A stretch of 64,000 bases of DNA from NCBI GenBank assembly GCA_900291925.1, contig UWYS01000007.1, positions 434,001 to 498,000 on the forward strand, in the 5' to 3' direction. The notes beneath the pieces are model-generated. The model searched no databases, was not told the DNA's origin, and was given only the letters and a program-made list of their open reading frames with translations. Each line of letters starts with the position of its first letter. Position 1 is the first letter of the stretch. A program made the position numbers and the translations under genes. Shown here piece by piece: positions 18,869-28,234 of the stretch. Source of the stretch: Thecaphora thlaspeos. Taxonomy: Eukaryota > Basidiomycota > Ustilaginomycetes > Urocystidales > Glomosporiaceae.

Positions 18869-21463
18869 ATGCAGGTGGTCGAGCAAGCGCCAGACGTGCA
18901 AGCACCACCAAAGATCCAGCAGCTTCCCCATGGTCTCCACCGCCTAGTCGAGGACTGCTTCGACGAGGAGCAGTACGATCACGCCATCTCGCTGATCGAC
19001 GAGCTGCGCGCCGAGTCCATCCGCCCCAGCGAGTCCCAGATGCGCAAGGTCTTTGCCCTCAGCCTCTGCTCGCTCCCCGCCCATCCGGCGCCGACCGCTT
19101 CCACCTCCAAGGTGATGCTGGACCGGGATCCTGCCCGTCCGGAAGCAGCGCCACGGCGTCGTTCGAAGCTATCGAGATCGAAACATCGCCCCTCTCAGTA
19201 TGCCGTATCGACCTCTTCGCGCCTCTTGCTGCAGCTGGGCAAGAGCTGGCTCCACCCTACCGTAGCATCGGCCGACCGCATCGCCCAGCAGGATGTCAGG
19301 CTGGCCAGATACGTGCTCGCCTGCCTCCCGTCCCACGCCGAAAAGGATGCATCATCGTCGGGCAGCGGCCCCAACAAGGCGGCAAGGTGGTCGACTCGGA
19401 ACGCTGCCGCCGCATCGGAACCACCCGAGGAGTGCGACGAGAGCACGCCGCTGGCACGCTGGATGCAGGAGCGCTTCGAGACGGCCGAAGACGTCTGGGA
19501 CCTCCTCTCGGGAGGGCAGACGGCACCGCTCAACCCTCGATCGCAAGAGCGCCGGCTCATAGACGAGTTTTGGATGTCGGAGCGAGAGCGCAGAACCGTC
19601 GCTGAACAGGTGGAGGCTCGGTCTCCATGGCCACCATCGCGGCTCGGCTCAGGACTTAGCAAGCAGCAGCAGCGGCGCATCCCACGAGCTCCGGCTTCGT
19701 CCGACTCCTATGCCGACTCCGGCGGCGACGAATCGATGAACGTCAGCGATGACTACGCTTCGTCTGACCGCGGCGGCGACAATCGCACTTCGAGGTGTCG
19801 CAAAGCGGCGGCAGCGGCCCGCACACGCTCCTTCAAAAGCAGCCGCACAACGCGAGCTTCCACGCGAAGGGATGGCAACATCATCGAAGACGATGCGAAC
19901 GGCGACGTCGACAGCGACGGCAACGACAGCAATCGAGGGCGGGCCGCTTTCCGGCTGACAGAAGGCGCATGGCGGACGCTGCGGGTGCTAGTCGAGCTCT
20001 GGCAGTCGGGAGCTACAGCTGACGAGGGACAGCATCGCAGCTGCTTTGTCGAGCAGTTCCCGCCGAGCGAGAGGCGCCGCAGGCTGCTCAGCTCACCATC
20101 GCGGCAGCACGTCAGGAGCGGTGCGCTTGTTTCCGACGTCGGCAGCTCCGAGGTGCGAAAGGCGCTCGACGTCGCCTTCTCCTTTGCCGCCGCGATACCG
20201 ACGCTTTGGTGGCGAGACAGTCCCGCCGGCGAGGCCGAACGGGACGAAGCGACGGCGGAATGGCGCCGCGCCCAGCTGGCATGGAGGTGGGACGACGCCG
20301 AAAAGGAGCGCGAAGAGGCGACGCAGCGCCGCGTCGAGGCGGCTTCATCGCTCCTGGCCCTGATGTTTGCTCACGCAAGGCGCAATCTGCTGGACCGCAT
20401 CGCCGTCGTCCGCGGAACAGCGCTCCGCCTTTCGAGCCTCGACCTCGCGCACGTTCGGTGCCTCACGATCAAGCTGCAGCGCGTCGAGCCGGGCATGCTC
20501 GCCCTGTCACTGCTCGCCCACCTCGCGCTTATCACAGGGTCCAGTGGGAGCAACAGTAGCAGCCTCGGCAGCAGCAGCAGCGGAAGAGGAAGCGACAGCA
20601 GCCAATACTCTACCGAGGAAATCGCGATCCATCTCCACGGCATGACCTTCCAGGTCCGCAAGCAGTACACCGCCGAGCTGACGAGCGCCAACCGCGTCCG
20701 GTCCGCCTTTAGACGGCTCGCACGCGAGGACGACACCTTTGCCACGGTGCGAGGCTGGCTCGACGATCCGAGGAACGCAGCGCTCTACCGCCAGACAGAC
20801 CTGTTCGCACCGACGCACGAGAGCAGCGACGACGCCGATGCCGCCCCTGAAGACAACGACGAGGGTCTGCCCTGGTTCGCCTACCGCTCGCTGATGAGGC
20901 ACGACAAGCGCGAGGCGGCATCGTCGTCGTCCCGCTCGGGCTCTCATGCGTCGGGCTCGCGCGACACCGCGCACCGGATCGCCGCCCTCCTCCGCCTCCA
21001 CACCATCACCGAACACGTCAGGACGATCCACGTCAAGTGGTTCATTCTCCTCTGCCTGATGGAGATGCACCAGCAAGCGACGTCGTCCGACGCCGACGAT
21101 CTCACGCCACAGCTGGCGCCACCCTCGCAACAGAGTGTCCCCGCGACTCGTTCGTCGACGGACAAGGAAGGAGGCGCATCGATCGAAGGTGTCATCGATG
21201 CCAGCCTGTCTGGCCTGCAGTCGGCGTTCAAGCAGGACGTAGAGGAGATGGAGTTGGCGGTCGAGGCGATGCTCAAGTACGACGAGAGGGCGAGGAGCGG
21301 TAGCTCGCAGTTGCAGTCGCCGGTCAGGGATGGAGGCAAGAAGGCGGGAAAGAAGGACGAGCACGATGTCCCGACCGTCGCCGTCACGGCGGAACGGTGC
21401 GCGGAGCAGGTCAAGAAGGTCAAGGACCTCGTCGCGGCCATCGAGGTCCTACAGCGTGTCTAG
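18869..21463 (+). CDS. Unknown large protein with PPR-like N-terminus
   Basis: A single frame of 864 aa from the first in-frame ATG (18869). I do not recognise the family. Residues ~15-60 (LPHGLHRLVEDCFDEEQYDHA...) form paired helices resembling a pentatricopeptide-type unit. The rest is helical with long Ser/Asp/Arg-rich low-complexity stretches, including a Ser/Gly run at ~560-575 and a Ser-rich run at ~685-700. The extreme C-terminus (AERCAEQVKKVKDLVAAIEVLQRV) should form a coiled coil. In-frame codons upstream of the ATG, back to 18704, encode Arg-rich residues such as LEKHFARQLRLSS that would suit a mitochondrial presequence, so the true start may lie in an upstream exon. Architecture resembles the gene at 2828, but I see no clear sequence similarity between them. 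Confidence 0.65.
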   Translation: MQVVEQAPDVQAPPKIQQLPHGLHRLVEDCFDEEQYDHAISLIDELRAESIRPSESQMRKVFALSLCSLPAHPAPTASTSKVMLDRDPARPEAAPRRRSKLSRSKHRPSQYAVSTSSRLLLQLGKSWLHPTVASADRIAQQDVRLARYVLACLPSHAEKDASSSGSGPNKAARWSTRNAAAASEPPEECDESTPLARWMQERFETAEDVWDLLSGGQTAPLNPRSQERRLIDEFWMSERERRTVAEQVEARSPWPPSRLGSGLSKQQQRRIPRAPASSDSYADSGGDESMNVSDDYASSDRGGDNRTSRCRKAAAAARTRSFKSSRTTRASTRRDGNIIEDDANGDVDSDGNDSNRGRAAFRLTEGAWRTLRVLVELWQSGATADEGQHRSCFVEQFPPSERRRRLLSSPSRQHVRSGALVSDVGSSEVRKALDVAFSFAAAIPTLWWRDSPAGEAERDEATAEWRRAQLAWRWDDAEKEREEATQRRVEAASSLLALMFAHARRNLLDRIAVVRGTALRLSSLDLAHVRCLTIKLQRVEPGMLALSLLAHLALITGSSGSNSSSLGSSSSGRGSDSSQYSTEEIAIHLHGMTFQVRKQYTAELTSANRVRSAFRRLAREDDTFATVRGWLDDPRNAALYRQTDLFAPTHESSDDADAAPEDNDEGLPWFAYRSLMRHDKREAASSSSRSGSHASGSRDTAHRIAALLRLHTITEHVRTIHVKWFILLCLMEMHQQATSSDADDLTPQLAPPSQQSVPATRSSTDKEGGASIEGVIDASLSGLQSAFKQDVEEMELAVEAMLKYDERARSGSSQLQSPVRDGGKKAGKKDEHDVPTVAVTAERCAEQVKKVKDLVAAIEVLQRV

Positions 21464-21634
21464 ATGCGGGGAATTGATACGTGAGAGGAAGGCGCCACAA
21501 GCTCGCCGGGTTCTCGTACTCTTCGCTAGCGAACGAAATGATCAATCATTGCCTTTCAACAGTACCGGAAGCTATCTAGGATGTGTACACGTCTGCGGGC
21601 CATACGTGGGTCCTTGCTTATAGCGACGACGCCA

Positions 21635-23329
21635 CTACGACCGGTAAAGCTGCCAGTCGAACTCGACGCTGCGTCCCCACACGCTGCCGCAAACGCCCTG
21701 GTCCACCGACTCGACACTGCTCTGTCCACCCGTTCTCTGTCCCAGCTGCAGAATCTTGATCTTGCCACCACCTGCCGAAGAGGCTTTGCCCCATCCCTGG
21801 AACTTTTGCGTGTTGGGGTTGCCGCTCTTGACAAAGGCGAGCCACCTTGCCCTCACCTCGTTGGCGTAGGTCGACTGACGAATCGAAGCGGACGACGACG
21901 TACCGAAGACGGCGTAAATGTCGTCCTCGTGGCACACCCTGCCGTTGGCTGCGCAGTAGGCGTTACCGTCGTTGCAAGGATAGGTGATACCGGTGTGGTG
22001 GACAGCGACGTAGGCGTTGGAAAGCCTCGAAGCGTTGTCCCAAGCTGCGCAGCGGTAGAGACCGTCGGTGCTGATGCGCTCGATGTTGGATCGTAGACCG
22101 TCCTCGACCGACGACGTGGTGGTGGCGGCGGTGTAGGCTAGTTCGGTGGAGAGGGTATCGCCTCGACCTTGGTTGAACATCATGCCGAGCACCACGGGTT
22201 TCGGCAGATCGGCCTGTGACATCTCGCCGTACGACTCGTCCAGACGGACCGCTGTCGCTCCGGTAGGGGTGGGTTGGAGCATCGCACCGACCTGCGACCC
22301 TGCTTCGTTCTGGACGCTCGTGATGATGACTTCCTTGCTGCTCCCGCCCGTCTCGAGACCGTTGGGGAAGAAGGAGCCGAGTAAAGGTCGCCAAGGCTCG
22401 CCCTGCGCGATCGATCCATCCTCCTGCGGCAGCTGCGCGGCCGCCGTCCCGCTGGCCTTGAGCAGATCTTCCGCCGACTTGGAACGAAGGCATGCGATCT
22501 CGCCGTCATCGCATCCGAGTTGCTGCGCTACGCTGGAGCCGAGCGCGTTGTTGGTGCGCGCAGAAGCGGGACCGTAGTTGGCAGGATCGGAGTGGAGGAT
22601 GGCGCGTCGGAAGAGTTGCTGCGCCGAAGGAAGGGTGAGCAGCGTTCGCACCATGTGCGCTCCGCTGCTCTGGCCCGCCACGGTGATGGCGGTGGGGTCG
22701 CCACCGAACCATGCCACCTGATCGCGCAGGAAGCTAAGAGACTGGACTACGTCGCGCACCGCTTGGTTGCCCGGTACCTTGGCTGCCGCGCCACCACCGG
22801 TCGAGGACTCGTCGAGGGTGGATTCGGTCTGGTGGAAGCCGAAAACTCCGAGACGGTACTGAAGGAAGACGACGAGGACGTTTCCGCTCGATGCGAGCTT
22901 GCTACCGTCTAGACCTGCGGCGGTCGAGCTGCCAAAGGTAAAGGACCCGCCGTGGATCCAGACGAGGACGGGGAGCTTCGAGGTCGACGTGGCGGCGGCG
23001 GGGCGGTAGACGGTGAGGTAGAGACAGTCTTCGCTCGGTGCATTCCCGCCGCTTCCTCCGCCGTACTGCATGCAGGAGGAGGGCATCTTGCTGCCATCGA
23101 GGGTCGAGTTCCAGGGCTGGACGGCTTGAGGCGCGGCGAAACGGAGAGGTCCCACGGGCGGCTGGGCAAAGGGGACGGTGAAGCGTTGCACGTTGGCGTC
23201 GAGCGAAGCGCCCTGGATCGGCCCGAGCGAGGTAGAGACGGTGGGCGAGGACGAGGAGCTGACCGGCAGTCCACTGCATCCAAGCACGAAAGAGTGAAAG
23301 AGGAGACAAAGGAGCGAAGAAGGCCACAT
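21635..23329 (-). CDS. Secreted type-B carboxylesterase/lipase
   Basis: One exon, 564 aa. The ATG at 23329 was chosen because it starts a clear signal peptide (MWPSSLLCLLFHSFVLGCSG); the frame is open further upstream but without such a signal. Members hydrolyse carboxylic esters with an alpha/beta-hydrolase fold. SEDCLYLTVYRP and VLVWIHGGSFTFG (oxyanion-hole region) are typical of the type-B family. The nucleophile elbow reads GQSSG around residue 218-222, where most relatives have GESAG. NEAG is a candidate for the acid and a His in VHHTGITYPC for the third member of the triad. Paired cysteines around SEDC and CNDGNAYC suggest disulfides of an exported protein. The substrate cannot be told. 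It converges on the unknown gene, with 171 bp between stops. Confidence 0.88.
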   Translation of the reverse strand: MWPSSLLCLLFHSFVLGCSGLPVSSSSSPTVSTSLGPIQGASLDANVQRFTVPFAQPPVGPLRFAAPQAVQPWNSTLDGSKMPSSCMQYGGGSGGNAPSEDCLYLTVYRPAAATSTSKLPVLVWIHGGSFTFGSSTAAGLDGSKLASSGNVLVVFLQYRLGVFGFHQTESTLDESSTGGGAAAKVPGNQAVRDVVQSLSFLRDQVAWFGGDPTAITVAGQSSGAHMVRTLLTLPSAQQLFRRAILHSDPANYGPASARTNNALGSSVAQQLGCDDGEIACLRSKSAEDLLKASGTAAAQLPQEDGSIAQGEPWRPLLGSFFPNGLETGGSSKEVIITSVQNEAGSQVGAMLQPTPTGATAVRLDESYGEMSQADLPKPVVLGMMFNQGRGDTLSTELAYTAATTTSSVEDGLRSNIERISTDGLYRCAAWDNASRLSNAYVAVHHTGITYPCNDGNAYCAANGRVCHEDDIYAVFGTSSSASIRQSTYANEVRARWLAFVKSGNPNTQKFQGWGKASSAGGGKIKILQLGQRTGGQSSVESVDQGVCGSVWGRSVEFDWQLYRS

Positions 23330-23516
23330 CTTGACTTCGACTAGAGGATCAGGGTGGGGGCAGGCTGCCAGAGTGAGTGGGAGGCGTCTAGGGCTTGAGT
23401 CGGAAAGAGCGTAAGGGGTAGCGACGGTCCTTCGCCGGGAAGGTGAAGAGGGGAAGTGGGATGAGTGGGGGCTGATGAGGTGTCGGAGGCGAGAGGGACC
23501 CGCCCACCAACTCACC

Positions 23517-23524
23517 TATATAAG
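23517..23524 (-). promoter_or_regulatory. Candidate TATA box of the esterase
   Basis: TATATAAG on the + strand, CTTATATA on the - strand, about 190 bp upstream of the esterase ATG. The core TATATA is symmetric, so its direction is uncertain. Confidence 0.4.
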
Positions 23525-23793
23525 CGGCCTGGGCCCGCCTCTCGGATGCAATGACGTCGAAGCGGCGCTGGCAGCGCATGTACGACGGAAGAGGGCCAAG
23601 GGTACACCTGGGTCCAACACCTCCCGCGAGAGATGGCGCCCGACGGACGGACGTGACCCTCCGCAACGGCGTCACGCGTCGCCACGCATCTCGGGTCAAG
23701 TCCCTTTGTTCCTCGCGCCCGCTCCCGCTCCCCATCGCCTCTCGCGGAAAGAGCGTCGTCGCCCAGCCCCGAGTCCGTCGCATGGCGGGCCGC

Positions 23794-23801
23794 TATATAA
23801 G
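23794..23801 (+). promoter_or_regulatory. Second TATATAAG box, target gene unclear
   Basis: The same octamer as at 23517, in the same orientation. No + strand gene follows that I can support. Confidence 0.3.
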
Positions 23802-24171
23802 GGCACGCACGCAGATATTCGCACAAAGTCCCTTTGTGTCGAAACCCTGCATTATCCGGCTGAGTTATGCCGCCGTCGACAGAAATCCAAGGGCAGGAAC
23901 ACTGGCAAAGCTCCCCTTTGTCCATCCTCGGCCTATTCAGGTACAGTACCACGATCTACTGTACCACCATTGTCCATACGCATCATCGTCACGGTCTGCG
24001 CTCGAACTTTATCATGCCTGCACCCACAGACGGTCGGTCGACCTGAAGAAGGAGCAGCAACGTCGACATGGCCGTCCGAACAGATTCCACCGTGGCGACG
24101 GTATGGCTGTTGCCCATGCAATGGATGCGGCCCTCTCCACGGCGATTGGCTCTACGTCTTTCATGGACCCG

Positions 24172-26380
24172 TCATGCCTTATCGCGTTCCTTCTGCTGCT
24201 GCTGCTGCTGCTGCATCTTTCTCTCCTTTTCCTTTCTCTTCTTCTGTTCCGCCTTCTTCCTGTTCACCTTGGTCTTCCGTCTCTTCTTTCTCGCCTCTTC
24301 ATCCTCGCCCTCGCCCTGGTCTCCGTCCTCCTCTCCGACCTGCTGCTCTTGACGCAGGTCCGCCACGCCCTCTCGGACCTGCTCGCCAGCGTTCTTCACA
24401 AAACAGGCCACAAAAAAGCCATTGCAGCTCTCGGTGTTGGGGAAATGCCCCTCGGCGAAGGGTGTTCCGCCCGGGATGCATCGGATGACGCTGTCGGCAA
24501 GCTCCTTGTTGCCTTCGCATTCTTCCACCTTGCCCCGGACCGGCCAGCCGGGCAGGACCTGCGAACGAGGCGCCAGCGTCCAGCCGTGCGTGCTCGCCTC
24601 TTGGCATTGGAGGGCGCGCAGCACGACGTGTTCGTTTTCCTCGGCGTGGATCGAGCAGGTCGAGTAGACTAGGCGCTGGAGGTTCGGGACTGGAGGACGG
24701 GCGGCCAGAGACAAGGGGACAAGGGGCTCGAGGAGGTCAGAACATCGTAGACACGAGCAGAGAACTCTACGCCGAAGGTGAAGTCCAACTCGACTCACAT
24801 CGCATAGCATGACGAATCATCAGAAGCTGGAAATCGGCCAGCTTCTCGAGCCGTTGCTGCTTCTTGCTCTTGCGTTCCTGCGCTTCGTCCGGCGACGCGG
24901 CCGCGCTTGTCTCCTTGTTGTCTGTTGTTGCCTCTTCGGTGGGCCTACCGTCCTTTCCAGCCTTTACGCTTCCTGGATCCTCGGCGGCAACCTCGTCCAC
25001 TTCCTCTGCATCGTCCTCGTCGTCTCCCTTGAGGTAGTCGAGGCGATTGACGATGCCACTCCCGCTGCAGCTTGGATCGACGAGCATGTACCGGACATCC
25101 TGCCACAAAGCGTCTTCCGGATCTGTCTGGAGAAAGTCCTGGTTGAATGTGGTGACGTTGCCCAGCGCTTTGGCATTCTGTGCCTTGGCCGTCCATTTGT
25201 TGTCCTTCGAGGCCGACGGCGACGAGGACGAGGCCAGTGCTCCAGAGCGACCGAGGAGCTTGGTGAGGATCTTGTAGCGAGGCGCCGAGCGCTCAAACGC
25301 GGTCAGATGACCTTGTCCTTGCATCAGAGCGCTGAGGTGGCTCGTCTTGTTGCCCGGTGCCGAGGTGGCGTCTACAGTGCCTAGCGTCTCGCCTTCGGCC
25401 TTGCGCTTCCGCTTCTTGCTTCCGTCTTTCCCTTTGCCCATTGATCCCGAGGTTGCCGCTGCCTTAACCTCCCACTCGAGAGGGTTGAGGATCTGCGTGG
25501 GCATGCAACTGGCCAGGTCCTGTAGCACGAGCAGCCCGTCCCTGTACAGCTCGGAAGCCAGCAGCGTCGAAGTGGCCTTGGGCGGAAAGGCAAGAAGCGA
25601 AGGGACTAGGCTGGATACGGCGAACTCGTTGCCTGCTTTCAGCTCCGTCCGCTGACCATCCACACCGACCTCCTTCCACCCTCTCTCGGACAGCCAGGAC
25701 TTGACGAACTCGACAGAGGTCTTGAGCTCGTTGACGCGGGCCCAGCGCGGGATTGTGCGGATGATCTCGTCAAAGGAGCGGCCATCCTCGCTATCCGTCA
25801 AAGCACCCGCTCGGAGGTCCTGTATGCGCGCCTTTCCCGCTTGCAGCTGGAGCCTGACGAGGTCTGAGTGGAGACGGGCGCGGTGACGCTCGATGGCGAC
25901 CTTTGGCGGCCAGCTCTTGGCCGCTTGGATCCCGCGTGCTGAAAAGAGGAGGTCGTGGGCGAGCACGAGGAGGAGCGAGGCATTTGTGGGGTGATTGTTT
26001 GGCCTGGCGGTGGATGTGGATGGCGCAGGCCTTGCCGGCTTGCCGTTGCTGCTGCCGACTTCCTTGCTGTCGGTCGAGGGAGCGGGCTGGAGAGTTTGCT
26101 GCTTGCTCCTGCCGTTGTCCTTGGCGCGGGTCTTGCCTTTGGCATTCTTTGTGGCTTCACCGCTGCTGATCGATCGATCTGGGAAGGCCTTGCGTTCGAG
26201 ATGTGCGACGTCGACCTGCTGAAGGATCTGCGTGAAGGGTGTGCGGTATGCCAAGGTGTTGACGAGGAGGGCGAGGACACGCTTCGAGTCGTGGTGGGGC
26301 GAGGCTGCGGCCTTGACGGACTGGGTGTTGGAGACGACCTTGTCCAGCGATGCTGCGGTGCGGAGGTAGAAGTCAGCCAT
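24172..26380 (-). CDS. RCM1: 25S rRNA cytosine-C5 methyltransferase, NSUN5/Rcm1 family
   Basis: The exons are 24799-26380 and 24172-24689, giving 699 aa; the junction reads HAMR|FPNLQRLVYSTCS. Members methylate one cytosine of large-subunit rRNA in the nucleolus. The SAM-binding motif I reads DATSAPGNKTSHL, motif IV reads DPSCSGSG (~433-440, first key Cys), and motif VI reads YSTCS (catalytic Cys, ~538). A Lys-rich insertion (GKGKDGSKKRKRK) sits just before motif I, and another acidic insertion after DPSCSGSG makes the protein longer than its human relative. The C-terminal ~60 residues are Lys/Arg/Gln-rich with a seven-Gln run (from a CTG/CAG tract at ~24190-24216) and probably act in nucleolar or RNA binding. 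The stop lies at 24172. Confidence 0.9.
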
Positions 26381-26745
26381 GATGGCTGCTGGCGGTCCGG
26401 CGCAGGAGCTGAAGCGTGAGGAGGGGTGAAGAGGAGGCGGAGGGAGGGCGGGTCGCTATTCAGAATTGCCGCTCGCAACCCGTCGAAAAAGCCCAGAATT
26501 CTCGCCTCCAACACCAAAGGGGCCAAGCGTGTGGGCGGTGGAGGAGACGCGCCAGGCCGAGTTCCGCGCTTTGTGCCAGCATTATATTTTTTGGTAGCTC
26601 AGCCACGAGCAGCGCGCTCGACAATCAGGGAGAAGAAAGCCTGGCTTCCCTTCTCGCTCCTCCTGCGCCACCGACCACCGACCACCGACCACCCCCCCCT
26701 CCACTCCTCTCCCTCAGTTACCCCACACAACACAATCGGCCCGTC
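26381..26745. promoter_or_regulatory. Divergent promoter, NSUN5 / DnaJ
   Basis: A 365-bp interval between divergent start codons. A short A/T stretch (TTATATTTTTTGG) at about 26582 is a candidate TATA-like element for the DnaJ gene. Direct repeats of CCACCGA lie at 26670-26690. Confidence 0.45.
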
Positions 26746-28086
26746 ATGGTCGAGTCAACCCGTCTCTACGACATCCTCGGCGTATCCCCGGATGCCTCAC
26801 CCTCTGATATCAAAAAGGCCTATCGCAAACAGTCGCTGGCCAACCACCCGGACAAAAACCCCGACCTACCGCCAGAGGAGTCCAACGAGCGCTTCGCCCA
26901 AATCAACCACGCCTACGAGACGCTGATCGATGACGACTTGCGCGCCGCCTACGATAGATACGGCGAAGATGCCGGCATGGGGCCTGGCGGGATGGGCGGC
27001 GGGCCCGCCGACATGGACGATTTTCTCGCTAGCATGTTTGGCGGAGGCATGGGAGGTATGGGCGGAATGGGAGGCATGGGCGGCGGAGCACCGAGGAGGA
27101 GGCCGAGAAAGACGCGCGGCGATGACGACATCATCCCCTACTCGGTCACCCTCTCCGACCTGTACACAGGCAAGACGGCCCACTTCAACCTCACCAAGAA
27201 TGTTCTCTGCACGTCGTGCGAGGGCACCGGCGGTCGGCCGGGCGTCGTGGAGAAGGACTGCGTCAAGTGCTCGGGCCAGGGCCGCGTCCTCAGCCAACGC
27301 TCGATGGGCAATGGCATGATCGCACAGAGCTGGGCAGAGTGCACCGGCTGCAGCGGACACGGCAAAAAGATCCGCGACAAGGACCGCTGCAGGCGGTGCA
27401 AGGGCGAAAAGACGACAAAGGCAAAGGCGAAACTCGACGTCCAGATCGAAAAGGGCATGGTCGACGGCCAGAAGATCATCTTTGAGGGAGAGGCGGACCA
27501 GGAGCCGGGCGTCAAGCCGGGCGACATCATCATCCAGCTCCAGCTCAAGCAGCACGACGCCTTCCAGCTCAAGGGGCTCGACCTGCTCACCACGGTGCGC
27601 CTCACGCTCTCCGAATCGCTGCTCGGATTCTCGCGCACCGTGCTCTCCCATCTCGACGGTCGACACATCCAGGTCACGCGGACCGCCATCACCAGGCCCC
27701 GCGACGTCGACGTCGTCAAGGGCGAGGGCATGCCCCGCTACAGGGACCGCTCCCAGTTCCGCGGTGACCTATACATCCGCTGGGAGGTCGACTTCCCCAC
27801 CGACGCGCAGATCCAGCTTTCGCAACCCTTTGCCTCGGCCTCCCAGGTCGGTGCCAATGCGACGGTGGCAGAGGTGCTCGAGAGCCTCCTTCCGCCGAAA
27901 CGCCCTGACCCCGAAAGGAAGGAGGACACCATCGAGGATCCCGTCGACCCGGTCCCGGCAAAGATCGAGCAGTTTGGCAGCAACACCGCCCGCATTCCCG
28001 GTGGGCACGACGACGACGAAGACTGGGAGGACGAGGACGAGTACGGCCAGGGCGGCGGACCAGGGGTCCAGTGCGCTCCGCAGTAG
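26746..28086 (+). CDS. Class A DnaJ (Hsp40) co-chaperone with CaaX-like terminus
   Basis: One exon, 446 aa. It delivers clients to Hsp70 and stimulates its ATPase. The J domain (1-70) holds HPD at 34-36. A Gly/Met-rich linker follows with repeated GGM units. The zinc-finger region has CTSCEGTG, CVKCSGQG, CTGCSGHG and CRRCKGEK, so all four cysteine pairs are present although the last motif is less typical. The substrate-binding beta domains follow. The protein ends CAPQ, which fits a farnesylation box like the C-terminus of yeast Ydj1; that would tether it to ER or nuclear membranes. The ATG at 26746 is chosen because it begins the J domain directly; the open frame upstream encodes no known sequence. 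It could correspond to Ydj1 or the related Xdj1. Confidence 0.92.
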   Translation: MVESTRLYDILGVSPDASPSDIKKAYRKQSLANHPDKNPDLPPEESNERFAQINHAYETLIDDDLRAAYDRYGEDAGMGPGGMGGGPADMDDFLASMFGGGMGGMGGMGGMGGGAPRRRPRKTRGDDDIIPYSVTLSDLYTGKTAHFNLTKNVLCTSCEGTGGRPGVVEKDCVKCSGQGRVLSQRSMGNGMIAQSWAECTGCSGHGKKIRDKDRCRRCKGEKTTKAKAKLDVQIEKGMVDGQKIIFEGEADQEPGVKPGDIIIQLQLKQHDAFQLKGLDLLTTVRLTLSESLLGFSRTVLSHLDGRHIQVTRTAITRPRDVDVVKGEGMPRYRDRSQFRGDLYIRWEVDFPTDAQIQLSQPFASASQVGANATVAEVLESLLPPKRPDPERKEDTIEDPVDPVPAKIEQFGSNTARIPGGHDDDEDWEDEDEYGQGGGPGVQCAPQ

Positions 28087-28234
28087 TGCGCAGCTCGCAT
28101 AGTCATGCAAGCGCGATTCGCATCGATCTACTTTGTACCATCACTAATCTTTCGTCGTGTCCATCGCCACCACCGCTGCTACAACTTTGCAATCACACCA
28201 TAGAGCTCGCTCGATTCTTACCCTCTCTGGACTC

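Larger units (their letters stand above)
23330..24171. other. Esterase promoter region and NSUN5 3' flank
   Basis: This 842-bp interval has two TATATAAG boxes (separate entries) and the motif AAGTCCCTTTGT at about 23698 and 23828, the second inside a short palindrome (ACAAAG..CTTTGT). No gene is supported; the long + frame across it is largely the antisense shadow of NSUN5. Confidence 0.5.

Noticed and set aside
23551..24672. 373-codon + frame with a Leu-rich stretch resembling a membrane helix
   Set aside because: The hydrophobic part is the complement of the Lys/Gln-rich NSUN5 tail. No homology is seen, and it overlaps an exon of a conserved gene.
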